The position numbers were made by a program, and so were the translations under genes. This document shows positions 18,301-27,631 of a stretch of 48,268 bases of DNA, piece by piece. The stretch is taken from assembly GCA_023212695.1 (NCBI GenBank), contig JALCCG010000166.1:1-48268 (forward strand), written 5' to 3'. Below the pieces are notes generated by a model, which saw only the letters and a program-made list of their open reading frames with translations, was not told the DNA's origin and did not search any database. This stretch comes from Sporisorium sorghi. Taxonomy: Eukaryota; Basidiomycota; Ustilaginomycetes; Ustilaginales; Ustilaginaceae. The number at the start of each line of letters is the position of its first letter. Position 1 is the stretch's first letter.

Positions 18301-19960
18301 TCTCCTCGGCATCGGCGTCGATAGGTCGAGGTGGGAATGCATCCGGTGCCGATGCGCGCAGCAACGCCAATGGCTCCAAAGCGTCCGGCAGCTCGGGACC
18401 GGTCCAGTTGATTTGTACGAATGCATGCAGGGCGCTGATAGCAATGCAGAGCACTTCAAAAGTCTGCGACTCGGTCGTTGCTTCTGCGGACACTGCTGCG
18501 ATGATGTGCTTCTGGATCGAGGTGAGGTCGAACGAGCCATGGTTGCCGTTGGTGAGGTGCTGTCCGAGCTGCGAGCCGATAGGCTTGAAGAGGCGAGAAG
18601 CCAGGTCGGACGTGAGCACAGATGCAAAGTCGCCCAGGATGGTTTGGCGGACGGAGTCGGGGACCGCAGCTTTGTGCTCCTCGTTCAAGTTAGCCAGCGT
18701 GTTGGTGATGAGGTTCCACTGGAAGTGCTGCGGCGACGCATCGCCAAGGTCGGCTCCTGCCGCAGCCACCGCGTTCGAGCCTGCACCCGTCAGCGACCCG
18801 CTCTTCGCAGACGACTGACGAGAAGCAGACTGCAGCGCACGGTACATCGCATCGAGGTCCGGGAAAGTCGGTACGAAGGCGTCAAAGTTGGGTGCGTTCG
18901 CCTCGTCGTCATTGAGATCGTCCTCGTCCTGTGACGTCGCTTCTACCCCAGCAGATGTTGCTTCGTCCTGGTCTTGCAGTTGAAACGACGAGCGCGGGTT
19001 GAGCCAGCCGACGGCGCCCAAATCAGCCGAGTTGGTCTTGGATTCCGACAAGTTGTCAGTCTCGAGCAGAATGGCTGCTAGCATCAAATCCGCCAATTCC
19101 TTGGTCACGATTTGCGGTCCTGTTGATGATGCTTGAGCGAGTCGCTGTTTAGCCCGCAGCGCAACGAGCGAGGCGAGACTCGGCTCGGCCTCTCCACTGC
19201 CTCTGATCGCCTGCGGCGGGAACAGCGCCACATTGAGCTTCTCGTTGACACCGCCCTGTTCATCGTGAATCGCCTTCGGCAGCGTATTCTCCACATCAAT
19301 CACACCGAACAGCTCCGCCCCGTTGAGGTACAACCAGGCATTCCACGCCTCTTCGCCCCTCTGCTCCGTCGTGCCCCCGACAAGCACCACCTTCTTCTTG
19401 GACGCATACGCATTCACCGNNNNNNNNNNNNNNNNNNNNNNNNNNNNNNNNNNNNNNNNNNNNNNNNNNNNNNNNNNNNNNNNNNNNNNNNNNNNNNNNN
19501 NNNNNNNNNNNNNNNNNNNCCACGCCTCTTCGCCCCTCTGCTCCGTCGTGCCCCCGACAAGCACCACCTTCTTCTTGGACGCATACGCATTCACCGTCTT
19601 GTACACCTCGTCATCCTCGAAGATAACGTTCTCCTCCGCCACAAGTGCGGCCTGAAGCGCCAGCGCCAGCTCCGGCACCGCCTCGTGCAGACACGCCTGA
19701 CGCGGGGCGGAGAGCACGGGCACGTATCGACGCTGCGTGTGCACGCTCGAGTCGAGGTGCTGCTCGAGATATGCAAAGCTGATCGCGGCTACCGCCTGAT
19801 CAAGAGTGGGAGAGCGTGGAGTGACGACGTAGACAATGTCCTCATTGTCGAGACCGCCCGATGCGAGGAGAGACTTGGTAGTGCGGAGAAAGTGGTTGAG
19901 TTGGGTGTGCGGTAGTGGACGGGCGAAGCGCGAAGCGGGGACCGCACCGACGCCGCTCAT
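15365..19960 (-). CDS. TTC27: TTC27/Emw1-like tetratricopeptide protein (contains assembly gap)
   Basis: TPR protein of the TTC27 family (yeast Emw1, reported to be needed for cell-wall integrity). The start is ATG 19960 and the frame is open to 15365. As written it spans 1531 codons, but a 100-N gap at 19420-19519 sits between two copies of the same 77 bases. Collapsing 177 bases keeps the frame and gives about 1472 residues. The family core is in the C-terminal part: SLGGVHFTQQDFAQAAKWL, ALKINPLYTRSWFILGCCY, FRRCTALDDEDMESWNNLA (roughly 1020-1095 after correction), and then NWRVWYNYMIVCIDVGYLLE. It is clearly longer than human (about 840) or yeast (about 900) members, owing to acidic and Ala/Glu/Lys-rich inserts. 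It is convergent with the GPI-protein gene, 98 bp between stops. Confidence 0.88.
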   Translation of the reverse strand: MSGVGAVPASRFARPLPHTQLNHFLRTTKSLLASGGLDNEDIVYVVTPRSPTLDQAVAAISFAYLEQHLDSSVHTQRRYVPVLSAPRQACLHEAVPELALALQAALVAEENVIFEDDEVYKTVNAYASKKKVVLVGGTTEQRGEEAWXXXXXXXXXXXXXXXXXXXXXXXXXXXXXXXXXXVNAYASKKKVVLVGGTTEQRGEEAWNAWLYLNGAELFGVIDVENTLPKAIHDEQGGVNEKLNVALFPPQAIRGSGEAEPSLASLVALRAKQRLAQASSTGPQIVTKELADLMLAAILLETDNLSESKTNSADLGAVGWLNPRSSFQLQDQDEATSAGVEATSQDEDDLNDDEANAPNFDAFVPTFPDLDAMYRALQSASRQSSAKSGSLTGAGSNAVAAAGADLGDASPQHFQWNLITNTLANLNEEHKAAVPDSVRQTILGDFASVLTSDLASRLFKPIGSQLGQHLTNGNHGSFDLTSIQKHIIAAVSAEATTESQTFEVLCIAISALHAFVQINWTGPELPDALEPLALLRASAPDAFPPRPIDADAEEKTNSETQRLIHRTSLEALAFKGEPAYHLCQVPFFLVFSKLVIEALWAAAQSSQEQLANIETLAWWRLRAFTVHSHVLDEPVAFGKKVFDPVNKLRDVLVARAAAPAATVKSVDADEGKGKSEWASLASRLILERGIALQRLGSDREASETFVEAARENGLRYRMSGALGKRTKFQKEDKTQLVLLAKSVVADGGKEDEEAEKAKAQADSSEETKDTTAEAKEEPLETGFASKANPEDQVAGMPSTFALNDDTLLEQTKFTSTTAGSTPASTGAAGADDADADLLELDPNAQPPLAVLDQCTLLALCLNIRNTQAAHGLTANQMQIFIARVVAHPRNWMVHTMSLLLRARLESTRTRTVERSVLQLQALIDQMPTNDSSVQERLKFFHALDLPPKWEMQAELARRYASIGVTRSALEIFERIEMWEEVVQCLGMLGRQEEGVEVVRELLRGTKVEADVDVSVRRRRNAADTQQPNNSEAQQVMYTRLDRAREAKLWCLLGDLEPSSALAHYTKAWSVSASSSARAARSLGGVHFTQQDFAQAAKWLRYALKINPLYTRSWFILGCCYMRLEKFKEAAQCFRRCTALDDEDMESWNNLASCYLRMVEGAGTGAGEEALGIERMGAQGGLPDILEAEEEAERVWGDTASYDEDEEGLSDWSGSSRSDSGVEVSSSESETSSIADGASDAGTEMGLPDPGELRNPTTRDRRTANATTAYSLKLLAHRSLQQSLRFAHDNWRVWYNYMIVCIDVGYLLEATGAMVRVTEIQTRNQSNDASRAATVDLAVLARLVDAVTLLPKSELEAQTLAAMEAYEHAKAQHDPSSGAPQPTAPKLDPNTGLGLYPAVRRLFDETLLARISSSAALWKLYARLLAWNGELQRSTQHALLNAYTCALEASSADGGGDLMSDKQVFVALLHDLRNLVDALLELARRGEKGEMEAPEPRFQARSLVRSLLAKTKGSWEQEVEYEEARGLLEQLRS
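19343..19419. repeat. Left copy of 77-bp gap-flanking duplication
   Basis: Identical base for base to 19520-19596. It begins CCACGCCTCT and ends TTCACCG directly against the N run. It most likely represents one genomic copy assembled at the ends of two contigs. Confidence 0.95.
19420..19519. other. Assembly gap (100 N)
   Basis: Exactly 100 N inside the TTC27-like coding region. The flanking sequence is duplicated, so the gap probably has no real missing bases. Confidence 0.98.
19520..19596. repeat. Right copy of 77-bp gap-flanking duplication
   Basis: Second copy of 19343-19419. The coding sequence continues normally to its right into TVLYTSSSS on the opposite-strand reading, while the left copy continues normally on its own left side. 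This is the pattern expected of contig overlap. Confidence 0.95.
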
Positions 19961-20434
19961 TGTGGTTGAGGTATCGTTATGAAGCTGCTGAAGATTGCCA
20001 ACAGCCGGGGTTGATGGAGGTGGTCAGGAAGATGACGGTCGATGATGGTTGTTGGTGATGGAGTCGTTTAGAACGCACAAGAAAGTGAGAATCGATTTTT
20101 TTTACTCCACTCCTTTTCTCAAAAACTTTTCAGGCAGCACAGCCAGTCTCCGAGCTTTTCTTCCTAAAATTTCGCTTTTCAAAGTTTTCTTCTTTTTTTT
20201 TTGATTTTTCCATTCCGTTCGACGTGATCCGAGTTCCGGCTATCCGCCTCGAGTCTCACAGCGACTTCTTATATCCGGCTGTCGTGCACTTCGAGTGGCA
20301 GCCAGATGTGGGCCTGACATCACACACAACGCTGCGCGCAGGACATGGTCATGATTGGATTGATGGCAGAGAAGTGGATGGCATACATCTGATCATTACA
20401 CCTTGACCACCCCTCTCTTCGCGGTGAAGCGCAC
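19961..20434. other. Intergenic region: TTC27-like promoter and URI-like 3' end
   Basis: 474 bases between two minus-strand genes. The left half is T-rich with several runs of T7-T8. I see no gene. Confidence 0.5.
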
Positions 20435-23400
20435 TCACTGCGCCATGCGAGCAGCCTTGAAGCGGCTCACCTTCTTGGGCTTGACTGTCTTTGCCTCCTC
20501 TGCCTGCTCTTCAACCTTCTCTTCCTCCGCCACCCTTTCCTCCGCACCTTTACCCAGCCTCCTCGCGACCGGCGGCGGCGCCACGCCCTGCTCCACCATC
20601 TCCCTGGCCCTCTTACTCTCTGCCAGCCTTCTCGCTTCCTCCGGGTTATTCCTCTTCCACTCGAGTCGCTCGAGCCGGCTGCGCATCACCATCTCGGCCT
20701 TGTCGTCGTCTTCGTCGCTCTCGCCTCCGGCCAGATCCACCGGTCCGCTCGCCTTGCCTTGGATCAGGTCCCCGTTCTTGGGGAATCGGACGGGTGCGAG
20801 CTGCGGGATGATCATCACTGGCGCGCCTGGTGCTTCGGCGTTGTCGAGGGGCGACCGGCCGTCCATGCCGAAGGCGGCTGATTTGTGTTGTGTGTCAGGG
20901 GCCGCGGTGGGGCCCGTGTTCTGAGCTGACGAAAGCACGTCTTCCAGCTTGGACGCATTGGCGCCCATCCGCTGTTGTGACAGCGACGCCTTGAAACGCG
21001 AGATGCGCGAGCCAGAGCCAGCGGCACCGCTCGCCGTCGTGTTGCCCTGATACTCGGCATCTTCTACGGCGGCATCGAGCGGGACGATGTCCATCTCGTA
21101 GTCGTCGTCCTCTTCCTCATAGCCATTGCCGCCAGCGGCTCGAGCCGCGGCCAACATCGCTGCACGAGTGTCGTCACTACTCCCCGCTGCTCCGAGCGGC
21201 ATGGCGAGTCCCATTGCAGCCAGCTTTGCCCGCGCCTCTTCGTACTCCTTGAGCAACTCGGGATGCGAAGCTAGACTTTCGGCATCTGCACCCATCTTGG
21301 GCGCCAGCGCCATGAGGTCTTCGGGATCGTAGTCGAAGTCATCGTCGTCCTCGTCCTCGTCAAAGTCGTCTTCATCGACGCCCCAGTCGTCTGCGTCGTC
21401 GTCACCGTCGTCGTCGAAATCATCATCCTCGTCGTCGTGATCGACATCCAAACCCCGACTGGCGGCAGCAGCAGCGCGTCGCGATCGCTTCGAGAAGTAC
21501 GAGTCAAAGTAGGCGTCTTCCTCGTCCGTGTCGGCGCCCTCGCCCTCGATCTTGGGCTCTTCTTGCTCCTCGTCCAGTTCGCGCCCGTCGTCGACGTCTT
21601 CGGACAGGTGGTTCTCCAGCGCCGCACCCGGGTTGATCTCGGTCGCTTGCTCGTGCGCATCCTCGTCGTCTTCGTCCGTCGCGCCAGCTGGTGGCCCGAA
21701 TCGCACACGACCAGGTCGAGGTACATCGTCATCGGCTACGGGTCTTGCCAGCTTGACTTGCTTTCCGACCTTGACCTCGACATCGCCTGCCTCGTCTTGT
21801 TGGCTGTCAGGATCCAAACCTTGCTGCCTCTGCTTCATCTTTTTTGCGTATGCCTTGGACGGTCTCGCGTGGGGTACGGCAGCAGGGAGACCCATCGCTT
21901 GCCGCCGTTCGCTCAGCTCGTCGTCCCCCAGGGAAGCTCGGTCCAGAGCCGACATGCCGAGCGACTGCGTCGGAGCTGCAGGCACGCTAGCGCCCGCACT
22001 CGCACCCGCACCCGCCTTTCGAGGCAGTCCGGTGTTGGGAACAAACTTGGAAGTGGAAGCAGCCGTCGGCTTCTGATTCAAAAAGCCTGCCTTGAAGGCG
22101 CTGAACTTGGCCTGTTGCGCCTTGACTTGCATCGACACTTGCTGACCTTGATCGCGAGTCGTTGCTGACTTTGCAGAGGATGCCTTCGTCTTTGGCCTCT
22201 CCATGACCGAATGCCCGAGCGCCGGCTTCTCCGCAAGTCGCTGTAGGCGCTCCTGTTCGCGAGCCTCCTCTTCCTTCTTGGCACGCGCAGCAACGGCCTC
22301 GGGTGTCGAGTTGCGCTGGTCCTCCTCGTGCGCCTCTTGCATCTCCTTGAGCACGTCAGCTGGCGGTGCGCTGGGATGGCCCTCGACCACATCGGGTCCG
22401 AGCAGCTTGACGATGCGCTCTGCCTCTTCCTCGACACCCACATCGTCTTTGTGACGCTTTTCTGCCGTTCCAGACCCGGACTCGAGCGCGCGTGCCATCC
22501 TCGAAGAGGCATCGTTGGCCGGTTGTGCTGTCTCACCAGGCTCGGTGTAGTTCTCCTTGACGCGAATACTCGACCTCAACGCCCGTTGCAGAGGCGTGAG
22601 CCCCGAGCCGGCGGACGCTTCCGGATGCGCGCGTTCGGGACTCTTGATGCGCACGCTCTTCTTGGTCGGCGTGCTGGTGCCACTTGTCAACGGACTCGAG
22701 CCTGCGTCTGTCACGCGTCCCAGAAGCGAGGAAGCCGCAGTGCTGCTGTTGTTGCTGCTGCGGTTCAATGGTGTGGGCGTGTGGCTCCTCGACGGCCGTT
22801 CTGAATCGGTGGGCGATGCTGGCTGGTGCTTCTTTTCTTCCTTTTCGAGATCTTCCCACGAGTAGGAGCTCTTGATCGCTCCCGGACTGGACGGATTGAG
22901 ATTGAGAAAGCCGCGGCGGATGCCAGCCGAGCCAAACGAGGGACGCTGCGGGATGGGAGGACGTGCTGCACTCGGCTTGAGCGCGGATTTGGGCGGAGGC
23001 GGCCGGGTTGCTGATACGATCTCCGGGAGCGTCTTGGGCTTTGCCACATCGTCAGGAGATGGAGGCGGGCTCGGAGTGCGTGTGCGTAGGACTACGCGAG
23101 TCTCTTCTTCTGCAGGGGGTGTCGCACGGGGTGACGATGTTTGTTGCGCTGACGACGTTGCGTGGGACGCTTCCTTGGCTCTTACTGTTTCGTCTTCCGA
23201 ATCCTCATCCTTCTCTTCCTCCTCGAGCTTGTTGAGCATGTCGTCCAACCAGCGTCGACGCTGCTCCTTGTCTGCTGTGCGCTGATCCTCAGCACGTACG
23301 AACGGCTGCATGTAGGCCTTTTTGTTTTGCGTCGCCTCCTCCTCCGTGATCTGCTCGACTGGCTCGTAGAAAGGCAGTCCTTCCTCGTTGAGCACCTCGT

Positions 23401-24052
23401 TGTTCTCGTTGACGACGTGCTCATCTGTTGCATTGCTTGCACCTGATGCGCTCGTCAAGGCCTGGTCACTCTTGCGCAATGCTGGGGCTATCCGTTCGCG
23501 CAGCTCAGCGGCAGTCGAAAGGTACCGCGACTTGCGAGCCTGGAGCTGCATTTGCGCATCTCTGAAGGTCGTCTTGACATAGTCTACTTGCATCGTGCGG
23601 CTTGGATCCGGCAGTCGAATCGAAACACTGACCTTGTCGCCCATAGCCGGCCGCGACGTGAGCGTAGGCAGAGCTTCATCTTCCAGCAGCAGCTGATCGC
23701 GGGACGACAGACCTGGCGGATCTTGTCGCACAAAGACGTGATCGTCGTTCTGCACAACACGAGCGGGCCAGAAAGCCAGGGGCCCGAGAGACTGCAGCAT
23801 GCGTGCTGCCTGGGATGATGAGCTGTTGCCCGCATGAAGCTGTTGTGCCACTTGTAGATTGTCGAGCTGGAGGCAGATTCGGTCGATGTTCCGCACAGCT
23901 TGCTCCAGTTTGACGAGCTCGGCTTGTTGAGATATGACTGAGCTGGAGGCAGAAGCGTTGCCGCCCTGCTTCATGCGGCCATAGTGTGCCTGAAGCAGGG
24001 CCTGGGCAGTCGCCGAGATCTCGGAAGCGTCGGAGGGCAACGTCGAGGTCAT
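20435..24052 (-). CDS. BUD27: URI/Bud27-like unconventional prefoldin
   Basis: Homologue of yeast Bud27 and human URI, prefoldin-like co-chaperones that help assemble RNA polymerases through Rpb5 and act in TOR-linked and translation processes. It has 1205 residues from ATG 24052. An in-frame Met 32 codons upstream exists, but the extra residues look like leader sequence. The N-terminal prefoldin-alpha-like part covers about 1-165, with a long helix, the segment LAFWPARVVQNDDHVFV, then GDKVSVSIRLP and a second helix. The rest is long and mostly disordered. An acidic Asp/Glu tract lies at about 820-935. SRFKASLSQQ at 1018 and VSRFKAARMAQ at the very end are of the DUF3835 type found in this family. 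A third related motif, FSAFKAGFL, is at 650. The family is likely; molecular partners are inferred. Confidence 0.85.
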   Translation of the reverse strand: MTSTLPSDASEISATAQALLQAHYGRMKQGGNASASSSVISQQAELVKLEQAVRNIDRICLQLDNLQVAQQLHAGNSSSSQAARMLQSLGPLAFWPARVVQNDDHVFVRQDPPGLSSRDQLLLEDEALPTLTSRPAMGDKVSVSIRLPDPSRTMQVDYVKTTFRDAQMQLQARKSRYLSTAAELRERIAPALRKSDQALTSASGASNATDEHVVNENNEVLNEEGLPFYEPVEQITEEEATQNKKAYMQPFVRAEDQRTADKEQRRRWLDDMLNKLEEEEKDEDSEDETVRAKEASHATSSAQQTSSPRATPPAEEETRVVLRTRTPSPPPSPDDVAKPKTLPEIVSATRPPPPKSALKPSAARPPIPQRPSFGSAGIRRGFLNLNPSSPGAIKSSYSWEDLEKEEKKHQPASPTDSERPSRSHTPTPLNRSSNNSSTAASSLLGRVTDAGSSPLTSGTSTPTKKSVRIKSPERAHPEASAGSGLTPLQRALRSSIRVKENYTEPGETAQPANDASSRMARALESGSGTAEKRHKDDVGVEEEAERIVKLLGPDVVEGHPSAPPADVLKEMQEAHEEDQRNSTPEAVAARAKKEEEAREQERLQRLAEKPALGHSVMERPKTKASSAKSATTRDQGQQVSMQVKAQQAKFSAFKAGFLNQKPTAASTSKFVPNTGLPRKAGAGASAGASVPAAPTQSLGMSALDRASLGDDELSERRQAMGLPAAVPHARPSKAYAKKMKQRQQGLDPDSQQDEAGDVEVKVGKQVKLARPVADDDVPRPGRVRFGPPAGATDEDDEDAHEQATEINPGAALENHLSEDVDDGRELDEEQEEPKIEGEGADTDEEDAYFDSYFSKRSRRAAAAASRGLDVDHDDEDDDFDDDGDDDADDWGVDEDDFDEDEDDDDFDYDPEDLMALAPKMGADAESLASHPELLKEYEEARAKLAAMGLAMPLGAAGSSDDTRAAMLAAARAAGGNGYEEEDDDYEMDIVPLDAAVEDAEYQGNTTASGAAGSGSRISRFKASLSQQRMGANASKLEDVLSSAQNTGPTAAPDTQHKSAAFGMDGRSPLDNAEAPGAPVMIIPQLAPVRFPKNGDLIQGKASGPVDLAGGESDEDDDKAEMVMRSRLERLEWKRNNPEEARRLAESKRAREMVEQGVAPPPVARRLGKGAEERVAEEEKVEEQAEEAKTVKPKKVSRFKAARMAQ

Positions 24053-24889
24053 GATTGGCGGTGCAAGGTGTCGTTGCGAAGTGGGTTCAAAATGTCGACT
24101 TTGAGAATGTGCGAGGCATATCACGATGCTTGCTCTACTATGAGGCACCGAGCATTTTCGATATGCGTCGTGCTGCTGTGTTGTGAGAGGCTGTTCCTAT
24201 GGACCCGAGCAGCTTCCTCCAGAGTCGTCCATCGATCTTAAAATGATGAAGGCGAGATTTCCAAGTGTGACATAGTCCCGTCCAATTTCGTTAAGGAGTG
24301 CTTTGCTGTATCGTCGGGAGATTGCGGGTCGGTGAGGAGGAGGAGTATGAAGTTGGTGAGAAGGAAGAAAGGTTGGTTTACGGTCTCCGCGCCATGTTTG
24401 CCCGCTCTGTGGATCTGCAACCGTGATTTTTTTTTTTCTGTTTTCCGAATTGTGGAGGAGAAAATGGCAGAAAACGGAAGACGGGAGCGCGCTGAGGATG
24501 TGTCATGCTCACACGAGCAGACTTTCCTTCATTCCGCAGCAGCAGCAGCAGGCGAAACTGAAGAGCTCTAAGGAAATGAAAATGAAAATGAAAATGAAAA
24601 TGAAAATGAAAATGAAAATGAAAAAAAAGAGGTTAAAAAATGAGGCCTAAAAAAGAGGCTGATCGTCGATGAAGCAAGCGCTTCGCCGTCATTGCTCTCT
24701 CTCTCACAACGACTCGACTCGACTCGACCTGTCTCGGTGTGGAAAGAAACTTGAATTCGAATCGTGAATGAACGGAACCTGGAAACAATTGATTGTGAGA
24801 TGGGGAGTGGAACATGCAGAGATCATGAGTGAATGGATGAGAAGGAGTAAGAACGACAAAGGAAAGCACTCGGGCTGGTGCATAGTCGA
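24053..24889. other. Intergenic region: URI-like promoter and UFD4 3' end
   Basis: 837 bases without a supported gene. It holds a hexamer array at 24578-24619 and a short GACTC pentamer repeat at 24711-24725. Confidence 0.5.
24578..24619. repeat. GAAAAT tandem repeat (6 bp x 7)
   Basis: Seven perfect GAAAAT units followed by GAAAAAAAA. Non-coding position between two minus-strand genes. Confidence 0.9.
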
Positions 24890-27597
24890 CTACGACAGGT
24901 GGAAGCTCGTCGACCCCTCCTTCATGGCCGTCTGCAGACGTTCGCGCATCTTGTCCCGCGAAGAGTAGTTGGGCATCTTGAGGTAGTTGACGCACGTCAT
25001 CACACTCGGCAGGTAGTCGTCCGGCGTCAGCGGCGCCTCGTGCGGTCGCTTGACAATCGTCAGCTGCGGGTGCAGGCCCGAGAACCCGCCGATGGGCAGC
25101 TTGGGCGAGCCGGTGAGCCACTGCAGGAACTCGCGACGCTGGCTCACGTCGAACGCTGCCATGATCGCCACAATGTCGCGGAACGTCGGCGAGTCGGCAT
25201 TGAGGCCGTGGTCCGGCTTGACGCTCGCCACCAACGTCTTTTCGCTCCAGTCCTCCTCGGTGTTGCCGAACAGCATCACCAGCTCGTCGGCCGTGAAGCT
25301 CGACATGGCTGCGATCGGGAAGATCAGGTTGAAGCCCTGACGGAATGCACGAACAGCTGCCCGGATGCCCTTGTGCAGCGTCATGTCCAGCACCTCTGAG
25401 ATGTAACGCTCCACGTTGGCGCCCGTCACCGTCTCGTCTCGACCGCCAGCGTGCAGCTCGATCGACTCGTAGCCGGGCAGCGTAAAGTCGAGCCCGAGCG
25501 ATTCAACTTCGTCCGCTGGCATCTTGCGCATCGAGGCGAGCGATCGAGCCAGCGTAGGATCGACGCACGACAGTGTCGCTAGCGTCGGCGCCACGTGCTG
25601 GTTCAGAACCGCACCCATGAACACGGGCGAAAAGTTGCAGTCGATGATGCGCGAGTCCAGCAGCGCCTTAGCCACAAACTGGCCCAGGATGCGGAACGCC
25701 TGCAGCCGCTTCTGCACCGATCCCGCCGCCTCACTGCTGCTGCCGTCCGACGCCGTCTTGCCTTGGTCGCCTTCGGTGAGCAGCGGAGCAGGGAACAGCC
25801 CGAGCGGGCTAAACACATACTGGCTACCGTCCACGTCCGAGCCACCGGCACGGCTGTCGCGCCACAGCTTGAGGTCCCTGCGCGCAAACTCCTTGGACAC
25901 GAGCGAGTAGAACTCGAGCGTCGGGCCCAGTCCCGTGCCCACCTCTTCAAAGTACTCGACCTCGAGCACTGAAGAGTTGGAGCCGTACAGCTCAAACACC
26001 TTGAACGCCGAGGCGAGAAGGTTGCCGCGCGAGATGCGCACCTTCTGACGCTGCAGTCGGCCCAGGAAGCCAAACGAGTCGTCCAACCGCGAAGAGCTGC
26101 TGCTGCCGGGCTCCTGGCTTCGGCTGTGCAGTGCCTGCCATCGAGTCAACAGACGTGCGTAGCCAAACGACGTCGACTGCAGGAACGCGAATCGCGCCTC
26201 GAACGGGAACAGGAAGGGGAAGTGCTTGGGTAGGTCCGTCGACCAGGCGGGCAAGCAGGCGGAAGCGACAATCATCGGCTCTTCCAGCTGGCGGTTCAGC
26301 TTGGCCGTCAGCTTGTTGTTGACAAAGGCCGATTCCGCCAGCGCAGATGCCGTCGAGGACGACGCAATGTGGCCATTGACGTCCGAGTCGGTACCGGCAG
26401 CAGCAGCAGCGACAGCAGCAACACCGCCTGCTCGCGAGACCTCGCGCCATTCCGTGTTGAGCGAGTGCAGCACCGCAAGCAGCTGCAGCAGCTTGGCATA
26501 CGGAGCATCCTCCTTGATCGACGCAGGCAGCTCGACCGAGGCGTTGTCGGCAGACGTGGGCTCGGGTGTCGCTTCGGCGGCTCGCTTGGGGTCGGCTCCC
26601 GACACCTTCTTGTATCGCACCGTGTAGACATTGCTCCAGATGTGCCGACTGCTCCCACCATGCAGCGACGAGACTGCGCTGGCACTAACGTTCAAGGACG
26701 AGGACGAGCTCGCATTCTGGTCTCGCGCTTGTGCGGTCTCGAATCGATGTACTGCGCCGTAGATGGTGGTGTCGAGGCTGAGCTTCTCTGAGCCGATTGA
26801 GAACTCGAGGTGCCAATCCGAAGGCTTCTTCTGCAACGCCGATGCGTACGACGATGGTGCCGGCTTCGATGGGCTTGCAGTCGCTGAAGAAGACAACGCT
26901 GCACCCGATGCAGAGGCAGTGGCGCTCGAGCCAGCACCAGCGCCGTCCGAGGCCTTGGGCGTACCGGAGCCATTGCTTGGGGTCGCAATGCGAGTGCCTT
27001 CGGCCGTCTTGGCGACGATCTTGCCACCCTCCTTCTCGACGTCGAGGTTGATTGTCTTGTCTGCAGCGTCCGAGCTGTTGGCTGTCGCCAGGCCATCCGC
27101 TGAACCGCTGACGCCGTCGGCAGGGATCTCGCTCTGCAGGATCTCTTCGTCGAAACCCTCCTCGTCGGTGAAGCCTTCATCTTCTTCAAACTCGGCGCCA
27201 TGCAGCAGGCCCTCCATGAGCGAACGTGCGAGCGCCTCGTCGGATCGACGATCGTCGTCCGCGTTGTTGCTGTTGTTGGCGTTGCTTGCGTTGGAAGTGT
27301 CTTTCGCTTTGCTTTCGGTGTCAGCCGTGCCGGAAGGTTGTCCCGCCTCGCCAAAGAGGTGTCGAGCAAGCGCACGAGCCTCTTCGCGCGCTACCGTGTC
27401 GCGATCCCTGCCAGCCTGCGTGGAGCTCGACGCTTCGCCTTGCTTCTGCTCGCTCTTGCCATCGCTGTCCTCCTTGCCCTTATCCTTGCCAGCCTTGTCG
27501 CTAGAGGCAGTTTCGGTCGCATTCGAGCTGCTTGCGCCTTCGGCCTTGTCAGACTCGTCAGCCGGCTTCTTGTCGGACGAGCGCGAAGCAGTAGCAT

Positions 27598-27631
<34 letters not shown>

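Noticed and set aside
19343..19596. A genuine tandem duplication in the TTC27-like gene
   Set aside because: The copies are perfect, exactly 77 bases, and abut a 100-N gap on both sides; an assembly overlap explains this better.
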